Part shown: positions 52,807 through 59,759 of the stretch, piece after piece
Position numbering within the stretch: position 1 is the first letter of the stretch
Layout of the letters: every line of letters begins with the position of its first letter
DNA from: Shouchella shacheensis
Lineage (GTDB): Bacteria; Bacillota; Bacilli; Bacillales; Bacillaceae_D
Direction of reading: 5' to 3'
Assembly (NCBI RefSeq): GCF_001484965.1
Contig: NZ_KQ947396.1
Location: forward strand, 37,266 to 97,024
Length of the DNA: 59,759 nucleotides
The notes under the pieces: model-generated
The model's input: the letters and a program-made list of their open reading frames with translations, nothing else
The model's database searches: none
What the model was told of the DNA's origin: nothing
Made by a program: the position numbers and the translations under genes

Positions 52807-54868
52807 CGAACTGATGATTTCAAAGGATGGTGTGTACCAGTTTGACAAAGACAAGGAAGCGGTACATAGCTATTTCGTTGACAACATCAACCAGAACACC
52901 GTTTTCTTTCATGACCTAGAAGAGAAAATCGACTACCTCATTAAAAACGACTATTATGAAGAGCAGCTCCTTGAGCTCTATACGATGGACGAGGTAAAAG
53001 AAGTCTTCAACCTCGCCTATGCGAAGAAGTTCCGCTTTCCTTCGTTTATGAGCGCATTTAAGTTTTACAATGACTACGCCCTGAAAACGAATGACAAAAC
53101 GAAGATTCTTGAACGTTATGAAGATCGCGTCTCCGTCGTTGCTTTATTTTTTGGAGACGGCGATATCGAGAGAGCTAAAGCCCTGGTGGAGACCATGATC
53201 TCCCAAGAATTTCAGCCAGCAACGCCAACCTTTCTCAACGCCGGCCGCAAGCGTCGCGGAGAACTTGTTTCTTGCTTTCTGCTTGAGATCAATGATTCGT
53301 TGAACGACATTAGCCGCGCGGTTGATATTTCCATGCAGCTCTCCAAGCTGGGCGGCGGCGTCGCTCTCAATCTCTCCAAGCTACGGGCGAAAGGGGAAGC
53401 GATTAAAGATGTTGCTAATGCGACCAAAGGCGTCGTTGGTGTGATGAAGCTGCTTGATAACGCGTTTCGCTACGCCGATCAAATGGGACAGCGTCAGGGT
53501 TCAGGCGCGGCCTACTTAAACATCTTTCATGCCGATGTGAACGATTTTCTTGATACACGCAAAATCTCCGCTGATGAAGATGTACGTGTCAAAACACTTT
53601 CGATTGGCGTGGTCATCCCTGATAAATTTGTCGAGCTGGCTCGAGAAGATAAGGACGCTTACCTTTTCTACCCGCACACGGTTTATAAAGAGTACGGTCA
53701 GTATTTAGACGAAATGAATATGGATGACATGTACGAGACGCTTGTGGAGAACCCAAATGTGCGCAAAGACAAAGTCAACCCGCGCCGCCTGATGCAGAAG
53801 CTGGCGATTTTGCGTTCAGAGTCCGGCTACCCATACATTATGTTCGCCGACAACGTCAACAAAGCGCATGCCAATAACCACATCAGCAACGTCAAGTTCT
53901 CCAACCTTTGTTCAGAGATTTTGCAGGCGTCTGCCGTGTCCACCTACAACGACTACGACCAAGACGATGAAATTGGCTTAGATATTTCGTGCAACCTCGG
54001 CTCAATCAATATTTTAAATGTGATGAAGAACGGGTCGCTCGAGCAGACGGTCAGCCTAGCCACGGATGCACTCACTCGCGTATCGGCCTCCACCGATATT
54101 GTCAATGCGCCGGCCGTTCGTCGCGGAAACCAAATGATGAAATCGATCGGCCTTGGGGCAATGAATTTGCACGGCTACCTTGCCGCAAACAACATCGCCT
54201 ATGAAAGCGAAGAAGCGCGTGATTTTGCGAACACCTTCTTTATGATGATGAATTTCTACTCTCTCAAACGTTCAGCAGAAATTGCGCGTGAGCAGAACGA
54301 AACCTACTATGGATACGAAGGCAGCACCTATGCGACAGGCGACTATTTCAGGAAATACATGGAAGGTGACTTTTCGCCCAAACACGCCAAAGTCGCTGAT
54401 CTTTTTACCGGGATGCACATCCCTACACAGAAGGATTGGAAGGAGCTTCAAGCATTCGTACAGGAGCATGGCTTGTTCCACAGCTACCGTCTAGCGATTG
54501 CGCCAACGGGGTCGATTTCGTACGTACAGTCAGCAACCGCGTCGGTCATGCCTGTGATGGAGCGAATTGAAGAACGCACCTATGGAAATTCGAAAACCTA
54601 CTACCCAATGCCTGGCCTTGATACGAGCAACTGGTTCTTCTTTAAAGAAGCGTACGATATGGACATGTTTAAAGTCGTTGATATGATTGCAACGATCCAG
54701 CAGCATGTCGATCAGGGCATTAGCTTCACACTGTTCTTAAAAGACACAATGACCACCCGCGATTTAAACCGGATTGATTTGTACGCTCATCATAAAGGAA
54801 TCAAGACATTGTACTATGCGCGAACGAAGGATACAGGCCAGGACGATTGCCTCTCCTGCGTCGTCTAA
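52766..54868 (+). CDS. nrdE: Ribonucleotide reductase class Ib, large subunit NrdE
   Basis: A 700-residue catalytic subunit reducing NDPs. Visible: [12 protein letters not shown] and [13 protein letters not shown] active-site segments, [17 protein letters not shown]-type loop ([20 protein letters not shown]), and the C-terminal redox pair DDCLSCVV. The N-terminal ATP-cone is absent, as usual for NrdE. The start is ATG 52766 inside nrdI, with GGGGGTC upstream; 47 extra upstream codons are rejected. Confidence 0.97.
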   Translation: MPQNQVPKWVQLNNELMISKDGVYQFDKDKEAVHSYFVDNINQNTVFFHDLEEKIDYLIKNDYYEEQLLELYTMDEVKEVFNLAYAKKFRFPSFMSAFKFYNDYALKTNDKTKILERYEDRVSVVALFFGDGDIERAKALVETMISQEFQPATPTFLNAGRKRRGELVSCFLLEINDSLNDISRAVDISMQLSKLGGGVALNLSKLRAKGEAIKDVANATKGVVGVMKLLDNAFRYADQMGQRQGSGAAYLNIFHADVNDFLDTRKISADEDVRVKTLSIGVVIPDKFVELAREDKDAYLFYPHTVYKEYGQYLDEMNMDDMYETLVENPNVRKDKVNPRRLMQKLAILRSESGYPYIMFADNVNKAHANNHISNVKFSNLCSEILQASAVSTYNDYDQDDEIGLDISCNLGSINILNVMKNGSLEQTVSLATDALTRVSASTDIVNAPAVRRGNQMMKSIGLGAMNLHGYLAANNIAYESEEARDFANTFFMMMNFYSLKRSAEIAREQNETYYGYEGSTYATGDYFRKYMEGDFSPKHAKVADLFTGMHIPTQKDWKELQAFVQEHGLFHSYRLAIAPTGSISYVQSATASVMPVMERIEERTYGNSKTYYPMPGLDTSNWFFFKEAYDMDMFKVVDMIATIQQHVDQGISFTLFLKDTMTTRDLNRIDLYAHHKGIKTLYYARTKDTGQDDCLSCVV

Positions 54869-54893
54869 GGTGCAAAATGAAAGGAGAGATAGT

Positions 54894-55895
54894 ATGAGTC
54901 ATGTCTATGATGCGGCCAACTGGTCGAAGCATGAAGATGATTTCACACAAATGTTTTATAACCAAAACGTCAAGCAGTTCTGGCTTCCAGAGGAGGTCGC
55001 CTTGAATGGCGACCTCCTCACATGGAAGTACTTAACGCCAGATGAAAAGGACACGTATATGAAAGTACTCGCTGGACTGACCCTCCTCGATACGGAGCAA
55101 GGCAACACAGGGATGCCGATTGTCGCCGATCATGTGGCTGGCCATCAGCGAAAAGCGGTACTCAATTTCATGGCCATGATGGAAAACGCCGTCCATGCCA
55201 AATCATACTCCAATATCTTCATGACGCTCGCCACCACCGAGCAGATTGATGACGTGTTTGAGTGGGTCAAAACCAACCCGCGCTTACAGAAAAAAGCGGA
55301 TCGCATCGTTACCCTTTACAAAAACATTCAGCAAGGCGATGAGATTTCGCTCTTTAAAGCAATGGTGGCTTCCGTCTATCTGGAAAGCTTCTTGTTTTAC
55401 AGCGGATTCTACTACCCTCTTTATTTCTACGGGCAGGGGAAATTGATGCAAAGTGGAGAGATCATCAACTTGATTCTCCGCGACGAGGCGATCCACGGGG
55501 TCTATGTGGGGCTCTTGGCGCAGGAAATTTACAACAAACAAACGCCAGAAAAGCAGTCAGAGCTTCATGCGTTCTCCCTCGAACTGCTTAAGGATCTTTA
55601 TGAGAATGAGCTTGTCTACACAGAAGAACTTTATGATCCGGTCGGTCTTGCTCACGACGTGAAGAAATTCATCCGTTACAACGCCAACAAAGCACTGATG
55701 AATCTCGGCTTTGATCCGTACTTTGAAGAGGAGGAAATCAACCCGATTATCCTTAACGGCTTAAACACAAAAACCAAATCACACGACTTCTTCTCCATGA
55801 AGGGAAATGGGTACAAAAAGGCCACCGTAGAACCACTGCGGGACGATGATTTTTTCTTCCCAAGTGAAGAGAAAGAACCGCAAACGCAGCTGTGA
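54894..55895 (+). CDS. nrdF: Ribonucleotide reductase class Ib, small subunit NrdF
   Basis: A 333-residue metal-tyrosyl radical subunit: ligands in [28 protein letters not shown] and [13 protein letters not shown], radical Tyr in the HAKSYS region, and the NrdE-binding C-terminal tail ([12 protein letters not shown]). The start is ATG 54894 with AAAGGAGAG 7 nt upstream. 25 bp after nrdE. Confidence 0.97.
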   Translation: MSHVYDAANWSKHEDDFTQMFYNQNVKQFWLPEEVALNGDLLTWKYLTPDEKDTYMKVLAGLTLLDTEQGNTGMPIVADHVAGHQRKAVLNFMAMMENAVHAKSYSNIFMTLATTEQIDDVFEWVKTNPRLQKKADRIVTLYKNIQQGDEISLFKAMVASVYLESFLFYSGFYYPLYFYGQGKLMQSGEIINLILRDEAIHGVYVGLLAQEIYNKQTPEKQSELHAFSLELLKDLYENELVYTEELYDPVGLAHDVKKFIRYNANKALMNLGFDPYFEEEEINPIILNGLNTKTKSHDFFSMKGNGYKKATVEPLRDDDFFFPSEEKEPQTQL

Positions 55896-55916
55896 ATGTT
55901 TTCATTTTCTAGAACC

Positions 55917-55948
55917 AAAGAAACCGGGCAGTGCCCGGTTTCTTTGCG
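55917..55948 (+). terminator. Terminator of the nrd operon
   Basis: AAAGAAACCGGGCA/TGCCCGGTTTCTTT, a perfect 14-bp stem with a one-base centre. The T-run is short (TTTCTTTG). Confidence 0.8.
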
Positions 55949-56013
55949 TCCAATACCGAACGATCGCTCATTTTTCCAGACAAACAGATGAAAAATCTTC
56001 TTGATTTGCACCG

Positions 56014-56053
56014 GCCACTGTATGATAATGGACATGTCTATATGTACAGTGGC
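56014..56053 (+). promoter_or_regulatory. Inverted repeat over the Nudix-gene promoter
   Basis: GCCACTGTA (56014-56022) and TACAGTGGC (56045-56053) flank GACATGTC. The left arm runs into a -10-like TATGAT (56021-56026), with TTCTTG 17 bp upstream. Candidate operator or leader hairpin. Confidence 0.45.
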
Positions 56054-56102
56054 TTGCGGGCTTACCTGCATGTGTAGATTTCAGGATAGGGGGAGAACTG
56101 AA

Positions 56103-56726
56103 TTGGGCAAAATGGATGAAATGATTGTCGTTGTGCCTCGGAAGCATGTGTTTCATAATGAATCACTTGTGTTTCAAGGCGTAACGAGCGAACGAGAAAA
56201 CATCGCCACCATTATGAACCGGATCAATCGCCATTTTAGCGAAATGCGACGTGGAGACGCTGAAGAGAATGATTCCTACAAGCAGCCCATCCCTTACGTC
56301 GTGATCCGACGCCAGGATGACATCTTTTTGTATGAGCGTCTAAGCGGGGCCGGGGAAGCACGGCTCCACAATAAGTTATCACTCGGCTTTGGCGGTCATA
56401 TGAATACGATTATGTCCTCAAGCTTTCAGGAGATGCTTGAAGCCAACACCGATCGCGAACTTCATGAGGAACTTCAATTTGATAAAGACAAACAGAAAAA
56501 AACCAAAGCGATTGGCTTAATTAACGACGATGAAGAGGAAGTCGGCCGTGTTCACATTGGCATCCTGTCCGTACTTGAACTAGCAGATGATGCGGCTGTT
56601 GAAGTGAAAGAAGTGAATCAGATGACGGGACGCTGGGTCCCCATTTCCGATTTAAAAAAGGAAGAGATCTACGAGCGGCTGGAAAGCTGGTCAAAGTTCG
56701 TCGTCAACATCCTCATCAAGAAATAA
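56103..56726 (+). CDS. Nudix hydrolase family protein
   Basis: A 207-residue protein with a Nudix box in the segment GFGGHMNTIM..EMLEANTDRELHEELQF (REL.EEL core), preceded by YVVIRRQDDIFLYERL. Substrate unknown. The start is taken at TTG 56103 with GGGAG 7 nt upstream (ATG 56112 is an alternative); the longer upstream frame would cross the leader hairpins and is rejected. Confidence 0.83.
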   Translation: MGKMDEMIVVVPRKHVFHNESLVFQGVTSERENIATIMNRINRHFSEMRRGDAEENDSYKQPIPYVVIRRQDDIFLYERLSGAGEARLHNKLSLGFGGHMNTIMSSSFQEMLEANTDRELHEELQFDKDKQKKTKAIGLINDDEEEVGRVHIGILSVLELADDAAVEVKEVNQMTGRWVPISDLKKEEIYERLESWSKFVVNILIKK

Positions 56727-56775
56727 AAAGAAGCAGAGAAGGCCCTCAGCGGAATTCTCTGCCTCTCTTTTTCTT
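56726..56775. terminator. Bidirectional terminator, Nudix/nicotinamidase
   Basis: AAAAAGA.GCAGAGAA/TTCTCTGC...TCTTTTT around a 14-nt loop, serving both convergent genes. Confidence 0.85.
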
Positions 56776-57319
56776 AAAGCACCTTCGCCCCAAGCGCGTT
56801 CTCAAAATGCCCCAATGCCCATTCATGCCCCGCCGCATCAAAGCTTGCCACTGCATCCTTATACACCACGAGCTCATAGCCAAGCGAGTACGCATACACC
56901 GCGGTATGCAGCACACAAATGTCTGTCACATCGCCGACCAAATGAACCTCCGTGATGCCACGTTCCCTAAGTTTCACATCGAGGTCGGTCCCAACAAACG
57001 CCGAGTAGCGAGTTTTATCCATGAAATAGACGTTGGCACTCCCTTTGATCTCCTCGTACAACTCCCCCACTCTTCCGTACAGATCGCGTCCCTTTGTTCC
57101 TCTGAGGTTATGAGGGGGAAACAGTTTGGTTTCAGGATGGTAGATATCGCCCTCGTCATGGACGTCTACGGCAAATACAACGAAATCATTGGCCTTGTGA
57201 AACGTTTCGATCGTCTCCGTGATTTTCTGCTCAACCGCCTGCCCCGGAGCCCCAACCGTCAGTGCTCCATCGTGGGCAATAAAATCCTCCGTGTAATCAA
57301 TAACGAGCAATGCCCTCAA
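56774..57319 (-). CDS. pncA: Cysteine hydrolase, nicotinamidase (PncA)-like
   Basis: A 181-residue isochorismatase-fold hydrolase: catalytic Asp in VIDYTEDFI, metal ligands in VDVHDEGDIYHPETKLFPPH, Lys in DKTRYSAF and Cys in TDICVLHTAVYA. The pattern fits nicotinamidase (nicotinamide to nicotinate, NAD salvage); other amidases of the fold are possible. Confidence 0.85.
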   Translation of the reverse strand: MRALLVIDYTEDFIAHDGALTVGAPGQAVEQKITETIETFHKANDFVVFAVDVHDEGDIYHPETKLFPPHNLRGTKGRDLYGRVGELYEEIKGSANVYFMDKTRYSAFVGTDLDVKLRERGITEVHLVGDVTDICVLHTAVYAYSLGYELVVYKDAVASFDAAGHEWALGHFENALGAKVL

Positions 57320-57419
57320 TGTTCAGTCCCCCCTTTTTGATGATTGTAGCACATCCGCTTTCGTTGTCCCTCCCCTTCTTTTGTGATACGTTATCGTTAT
57401 AATTAGAGGAGGCGTCCAT

Positions 57420-57614
57420 ATGGAAACCATTCAACAGCTAGAACATCGATTAACCGAGTTAAAAAGCGATTTCGTTCGCATCCAAGGCGACATCGAGAAA
57501 GTGGAAACAACTGGAGGAAATGTGGCTGCCGCTATGAAACAGCTAACAGCAATTGAAGATGAGATCGCCTCCGTCCGCAAACAGATCGCTGACCAATTGA
57601 AATCGCAGGGGTAG
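57420..57614 (+). CDS. Small coiled-coil protein, SE1832-like
   Basis: A 64-residue helical protein (METIQQLEHRLTELKSDFVRIQGDIEKVE...EIASVRKQIADQL) resembling small conserved Firmicute proteins named after staphylococcal SE1832. GAGGAGG lies 9 nt upstream of the ATG. Function unknown. Confidence 0.78.
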   Translation: METIQQLEHRLTELKSDFVRIQGDIEKVETTGGNVAAAMKQLTAIEDEIASVRKQIADQLKSQG

Positions 57615-57653
57615 AAGCAGAACTACGGCAAACCTTTGCTAAAAACGCTCGCA

Positions 57654-57697
57654 CCAAAAAACGTCCATGAGCTCCTAAATCTCATGGACGTTTTTTT
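57654..57697. terminator. Bidirectional terminator, small protein/betaine-binding gene
   Basis: AAAAAACGTCCATGAG-ctcctaaat-CTCATGGACGTTTTTTT, a perfect stem. Confidence 0.92.
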
Positions 57698-57701
57698 CTA
57701 C

Positions 57702-58562
57702 TTATTCGTCAACATTAATCCATTCATCAACGGTTTCCTGATTATCCTCCACCCATTTAGCCGCAGCTTCCTCTGGCTCCATGCCTTCTTCTTCAACATA
57801 GAGCATGACTGCGTTCATATCTTCTGGTGTCCAGCTAAAATTATCAAGGATTTGGTAAGCGGTCGGATCATCCTCTTCTAGTCCCTCCCGCACAAGCGTA
57901 CGAATCTCTCCATCTTCCGCATAAATTCCCTGCGGATCTTCTAAGAACTTCAGGTCATAGGAATTGAACTTCCAATGCGGCTGCCATGCCGTGACGACAA
58001 CCGGTTCTTCCGCGTTATAGCGAGAGTCTAATTCTGCCGTCATAAAGGCATCCGAGCTTGTCGATAACGCGACATCGTCAATGTCGTAAGCATCCAGCAC
58101 TTCCTCTGTTGCGATGACAACCCCTGCGCCTGCGTCAATGCCTGTAATTTCTTCTACAACATCTGAAGACAATTCCTCGATGCTGTCAATGTCCATGTAC
58201 GTCGGAACAGCAAGACCTGTTTGAGCGCCTTCCAGATTGGCACCTAAGTCTACCATCTCGTCGCCGTACTGCTCATAATCGGCTCTCATATCATCTGGCA
58301 ACCAGCCAGCCACAAAGCCATCCGCCTCTTGGTTGGCCACACTAGACCACATGATGCTCTGCTCCACCAATGTGAGCGTGACATCATAGCCTGCCTGCTC
58401 CAGCGCCTCCTTAATCACATTATTCGAGGCAATTTCTGATTCCCAGGCGACGTAGACAAGTTCAATTTCTTTATTTTCTTCCGCTTGTCCATCTTCATCG
58501 CCACAGCCTGCAAGAAACAAAGGAGTGCTAAGAGCAAGAAGTGGCAACATTCTTTTTTTCAT
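57702..58562 (-). CDS. Glycine betaine ABC transporter substrate-binding lipoprotein (OpuAC-like)
   Basis: A 286-residue lipoprotein: lipobox LAGC, then an OpuAC fold with AWESEIASNNVIKEALEQAGYDVTL, SVANQEADGFVAGWLPD, VVTAWQPHWKFNSYDLKFLEDP and the terminal ALKWVEDN-type helix (AAKWVEDNQETVDEW). The aromatic-rich motifs fit quaternary-amine binding. The start at 58562 (MKKRMLPLLA) has GAGAGGA just upstream; 41 extra codons rejected. No ATPase or permease gene adjoins it, so it must work with a transporter encoded elsewhere. Confidence 0.92.
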   Translation of the reverse strand: MKKRMLPLLALSTPLFLAGCGDEDGQAEENKEIELVYVAWESEIASNNVIKEALEQAGYDVTLTLVEQSIMWSSVANQEADGFVAGWLPDDMRADYEQYGDEMVDLGANLEGAQTGLAVPTYMDIDSIEELSSDVVEEITGIDAGAGVVIATEEVLDAYDIDDVALSTSSDAFMTAELDSRYNAEEPVVVTAWQPHWKFNSYDLKFLEDPQGIYAEDGEIRTLVREGLEEDDPTAYQILDNFSWTPEDMNAVMLYVEEEGMEPEEAAAKWVEDNQETVDEWINVDE

Positions 58563-58762
58563 TTGTCCTCTCATCCTTCCATTACGTTGAATATGTTTAA
58601 TACAGATTAAATATTTTAGATATGGTATGATCGTAACACACGTAGAAATGATGTCAACTCCCACCCATTGGCCAATTTTTCTCAACCACCTTGCAATCCG
58701 TCGCCAGAAAAGCTATACTGTCGTTAAATTTGTTCGAAACATTTTAAACGAGAGGTGTTTAT

Positions 58763-59323
58763 ATGACGAACGAGGAACAGGCTCGTCAAGAAATCGAAAG
58801 CATTCATGGCCTCATTAAAGATGGCCTCGCCGATACAATGGACATATACGGAGTGAATCGCTCTGTTGGGCAACTGTACGCAACCTTGTATTTAAATGGG
58901 GAGCCAATGACGTTGGACCAGCTTCGTGATGAGCTCGGCATGAGCAAAGGCAGCATGAGCCTAGGTGTGCGCAAACTAATGGAGGAAAAAATCATTCACC
59001 GCGTCTACCGCAAAGGGGAGCGAAAGGACTTATACGAAGCGGAACAAGACTTCTTTCAATTCTTTATCTCCTTTTTCACCAGACGATGGGAACGTGAAAA
59101 AAGTGTGAATGTCCAAGCCATTAAACAAGCGCGTCCTCGCTACCAGGCACTCATTGATGATGAGGAAACGCCAGTGGCCGTTCGAGAAGAAGCCGAATAC
59201 ACACTGCACAAAATTACCGACTCCCTTTATTACTATGAGTTTCTCGACATGCTTGTGGAGCAGTTCCAATCAGGAAATCTTGCGCATGAGTTAATGGAAA
59301 CCTATCAAAAGAAGAACGGATGA
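58763..59323 (+). CDS. GbsR/MarR-type transcriptional repressor
   Basis: A 186-residue GbsR-family regulator: wHTH with SVGQLYATLYLNGEPMTLDQLRDELGMSKGSMSLGVRKLMEEKIIHRVYRKGERKDLY and a C-terminal helical dimerisation region. In B. subtilis GbsR and OpcR respond to choline and control glycine-betaine synthesis and uptake. Divergent position next to the betaine-binding gene suggests that it regulates that gene. GAGAGGTG precedes the ATG. Confidence 0.92.
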   Translation: MTNEEQARQEIESIHGLIKDGLADTMDIYGVNRSVGQLYATLYLNGEPMTLDQLRDELGMSKGSMSLGVRKLMEEKIIHRVYRKGERKDLYEAEQDFFQFFISFFTRRWEREKSVNVQAIKQARPRYQALIDDEETPVAVREEAEYTLHKITDSLYYYEFLDMLVEQFQSGNLAHELMETYQKKNG

Positions 59324-59358
59324 CCTTGCTCTTTCCTGTGAACGAGCAAGGTTTTTTT
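59324..59358 (+). terminator. Terminator after the GbsR-type gene
   Basis: CCTTGCTC-(12 nt)-GAGCAAGG followed by seven Ts, starting at the stop codon. Confidence 0.92.
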
Positions 59359-59427
59359 GGCTTCCCTCTGGATTATCACAAGCACACAGGAAAGAGGGCT
59401 CCTCATGAATCAGAATCCTGTACCTCC

Positions 59428-59616
59428 CGCATATCCGCGCTCCTTTCTCGCACATTCCGGTCCTTCTCACGCATATTTGCGCTTTTCTCTCGCATATTCG
59501 GCTCTTCTCACGACATTCGGCTCCCCTTACGCACATCCGCGCTCCTCTCACGGATATTCCGGTTCTTCTCACGCATATTCCAGCGCTTCTCACTCGCATT
59601 CCGGCCCCTCTTGGAC
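59428..59616. repeat. 21-bp-period tandem repeat
   Basis: About nine imperfect 21-mers of the form CGCAyATyCsGsyTCyTCTCA (for example CGCATATTCCAGCGCTTCTCA). The period is a multiple of three and leaves several frames open on both strands, but none has a ribosome site. Confidence 0.85.
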
Positions 59617-59688
59617 TTCTGTCAAGAAAGTGGACACTTTTTTTTGATACCAATGTTGAGCAAACTCCTACCGCACTTCGTTTGGTTG

Positions 59689-59737
59689 GGCACTAGAAAT
59701 GATCAGTCGAAAATCGCGACTGATCATTTCTAGTGCC
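59689..59737. repeat. Perfect 21-bp inverted repeat (hairpin)
   Basis: Arm 59689-59709 (GGCACTAGAAATGATCAGTC plus G) is exactly complementary to 59717-59737, with a seven-base loop. There is no T-run. It lies at the window edge, so its context is partly unseen. Confidence 0.9.
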
Positions 59738-59759
59738 AATGGTTAATTTATGAGATATC

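Noticed and set aside
59428-59616. Short regular repeats as a possible CRISPR array
   Set aside because: The 21-mers are contiguous and imperfect, with no unique spacers and no cas genes.
59291-59733. Frames of 96-137 codons on both strands at the right edge
   Set aside because: They exist only because the 21-bp repeat is stop-free in several frames; start codons lack ribosome sites and the minus frame runs into the gbsR-type terminator.

Overview
The window is about 60 kb of chromosome from a Gram-positive, flagellated, low-to-mid GC endospore-former relative of Bacillus (Bacillaceae). The gene order closely follows the Bacillus subtilis minJ-ctpB-ftsEX-prfB-secA-hpf-flagellar-comF-degSU stretch. 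The many acidic secreted and surface proteins (oligopeptide-binding lipoprotein, SH3-repeat glucosaminidase) and the glycine-betaine genes suggest an alkaliphile or halo-alkaliphile; that lifestyle is inference.

Layout. 1-15656 (mostly minus strand): division and envelope block (minJ, ctpB, an EnvC-like M23 peptidase, ftsX, ftsE, a YitT protein), a Vpr-like secreted subtilase, prfB with its +1 programmed frameshift, secA, hpf with a near-perfect sigma-B promoter, and a cold-shock gene. 16211-17110: a lipoprotein. 17169-28670 (minus): late flagellar and competence genes fliT-fliS-fliD-flgL-flgK-flgN-flgM-yvyF, comFC-comFA, degV, degU-degS. The flagellin/csrA/fliW cluster that separates flgL from fliD in B. 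subtilis is absent here. 29123-39300: yvyE, then a block that looks inserted relative to the ancestral yvyE-LCP-tagO order: pcp, a TRIC-like membrane protein, a broken Rpn-type nuclease, an orphan DnaD-domain protein with a tetrapeptide-repeat linker, and an Lrp regulator heading a five-gene oligopeptide ABC transporter operon. 39361-51386: cell-wall polymer region with an LCP ligase, a 1383-residue GH73 glucosaminidase carrying 12 SH3 repeats (apparently starting at a non-canonical AUU codon), tagO, galE, a polyprenyl glycosylphosphotransferase, a TnpB-only IS200/IS605-type element and an SGNH-like lipoprotein-sized protein. 51689-59759: PH-domain protein, class Ib ribonucleotide reductase operon nrdI-nrdE-nrdF preceded by two NrdR boxes and a DnaA-box cluster, a Nudix hydrolase, a nicotinamidase-like hydrolase, a small coiled-coil protein, a glycine-betaine binding lipoprotein and a divergent GbsR regulator.

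The most unusual non-genic feature is a family of roughly 120-bp palindromic intergenic repeats (types A and B, about eleven copies at seven loci) with shared ends but different stems. The type A stems show compensatory base changes between copies, which suggests that the folded structure is maintained. I do not recognise a named family for them. Other structural signals are a 21-bp-period tandem repeat and a perfect 21-bp hairpin at the right edge.

No tRNA, rRNA or CRISPR array was seen. Start sites were often moved inward from the longest open frame on the basis of Shine-Dalgarno spacing and family N-termini; this is stated in each entry.
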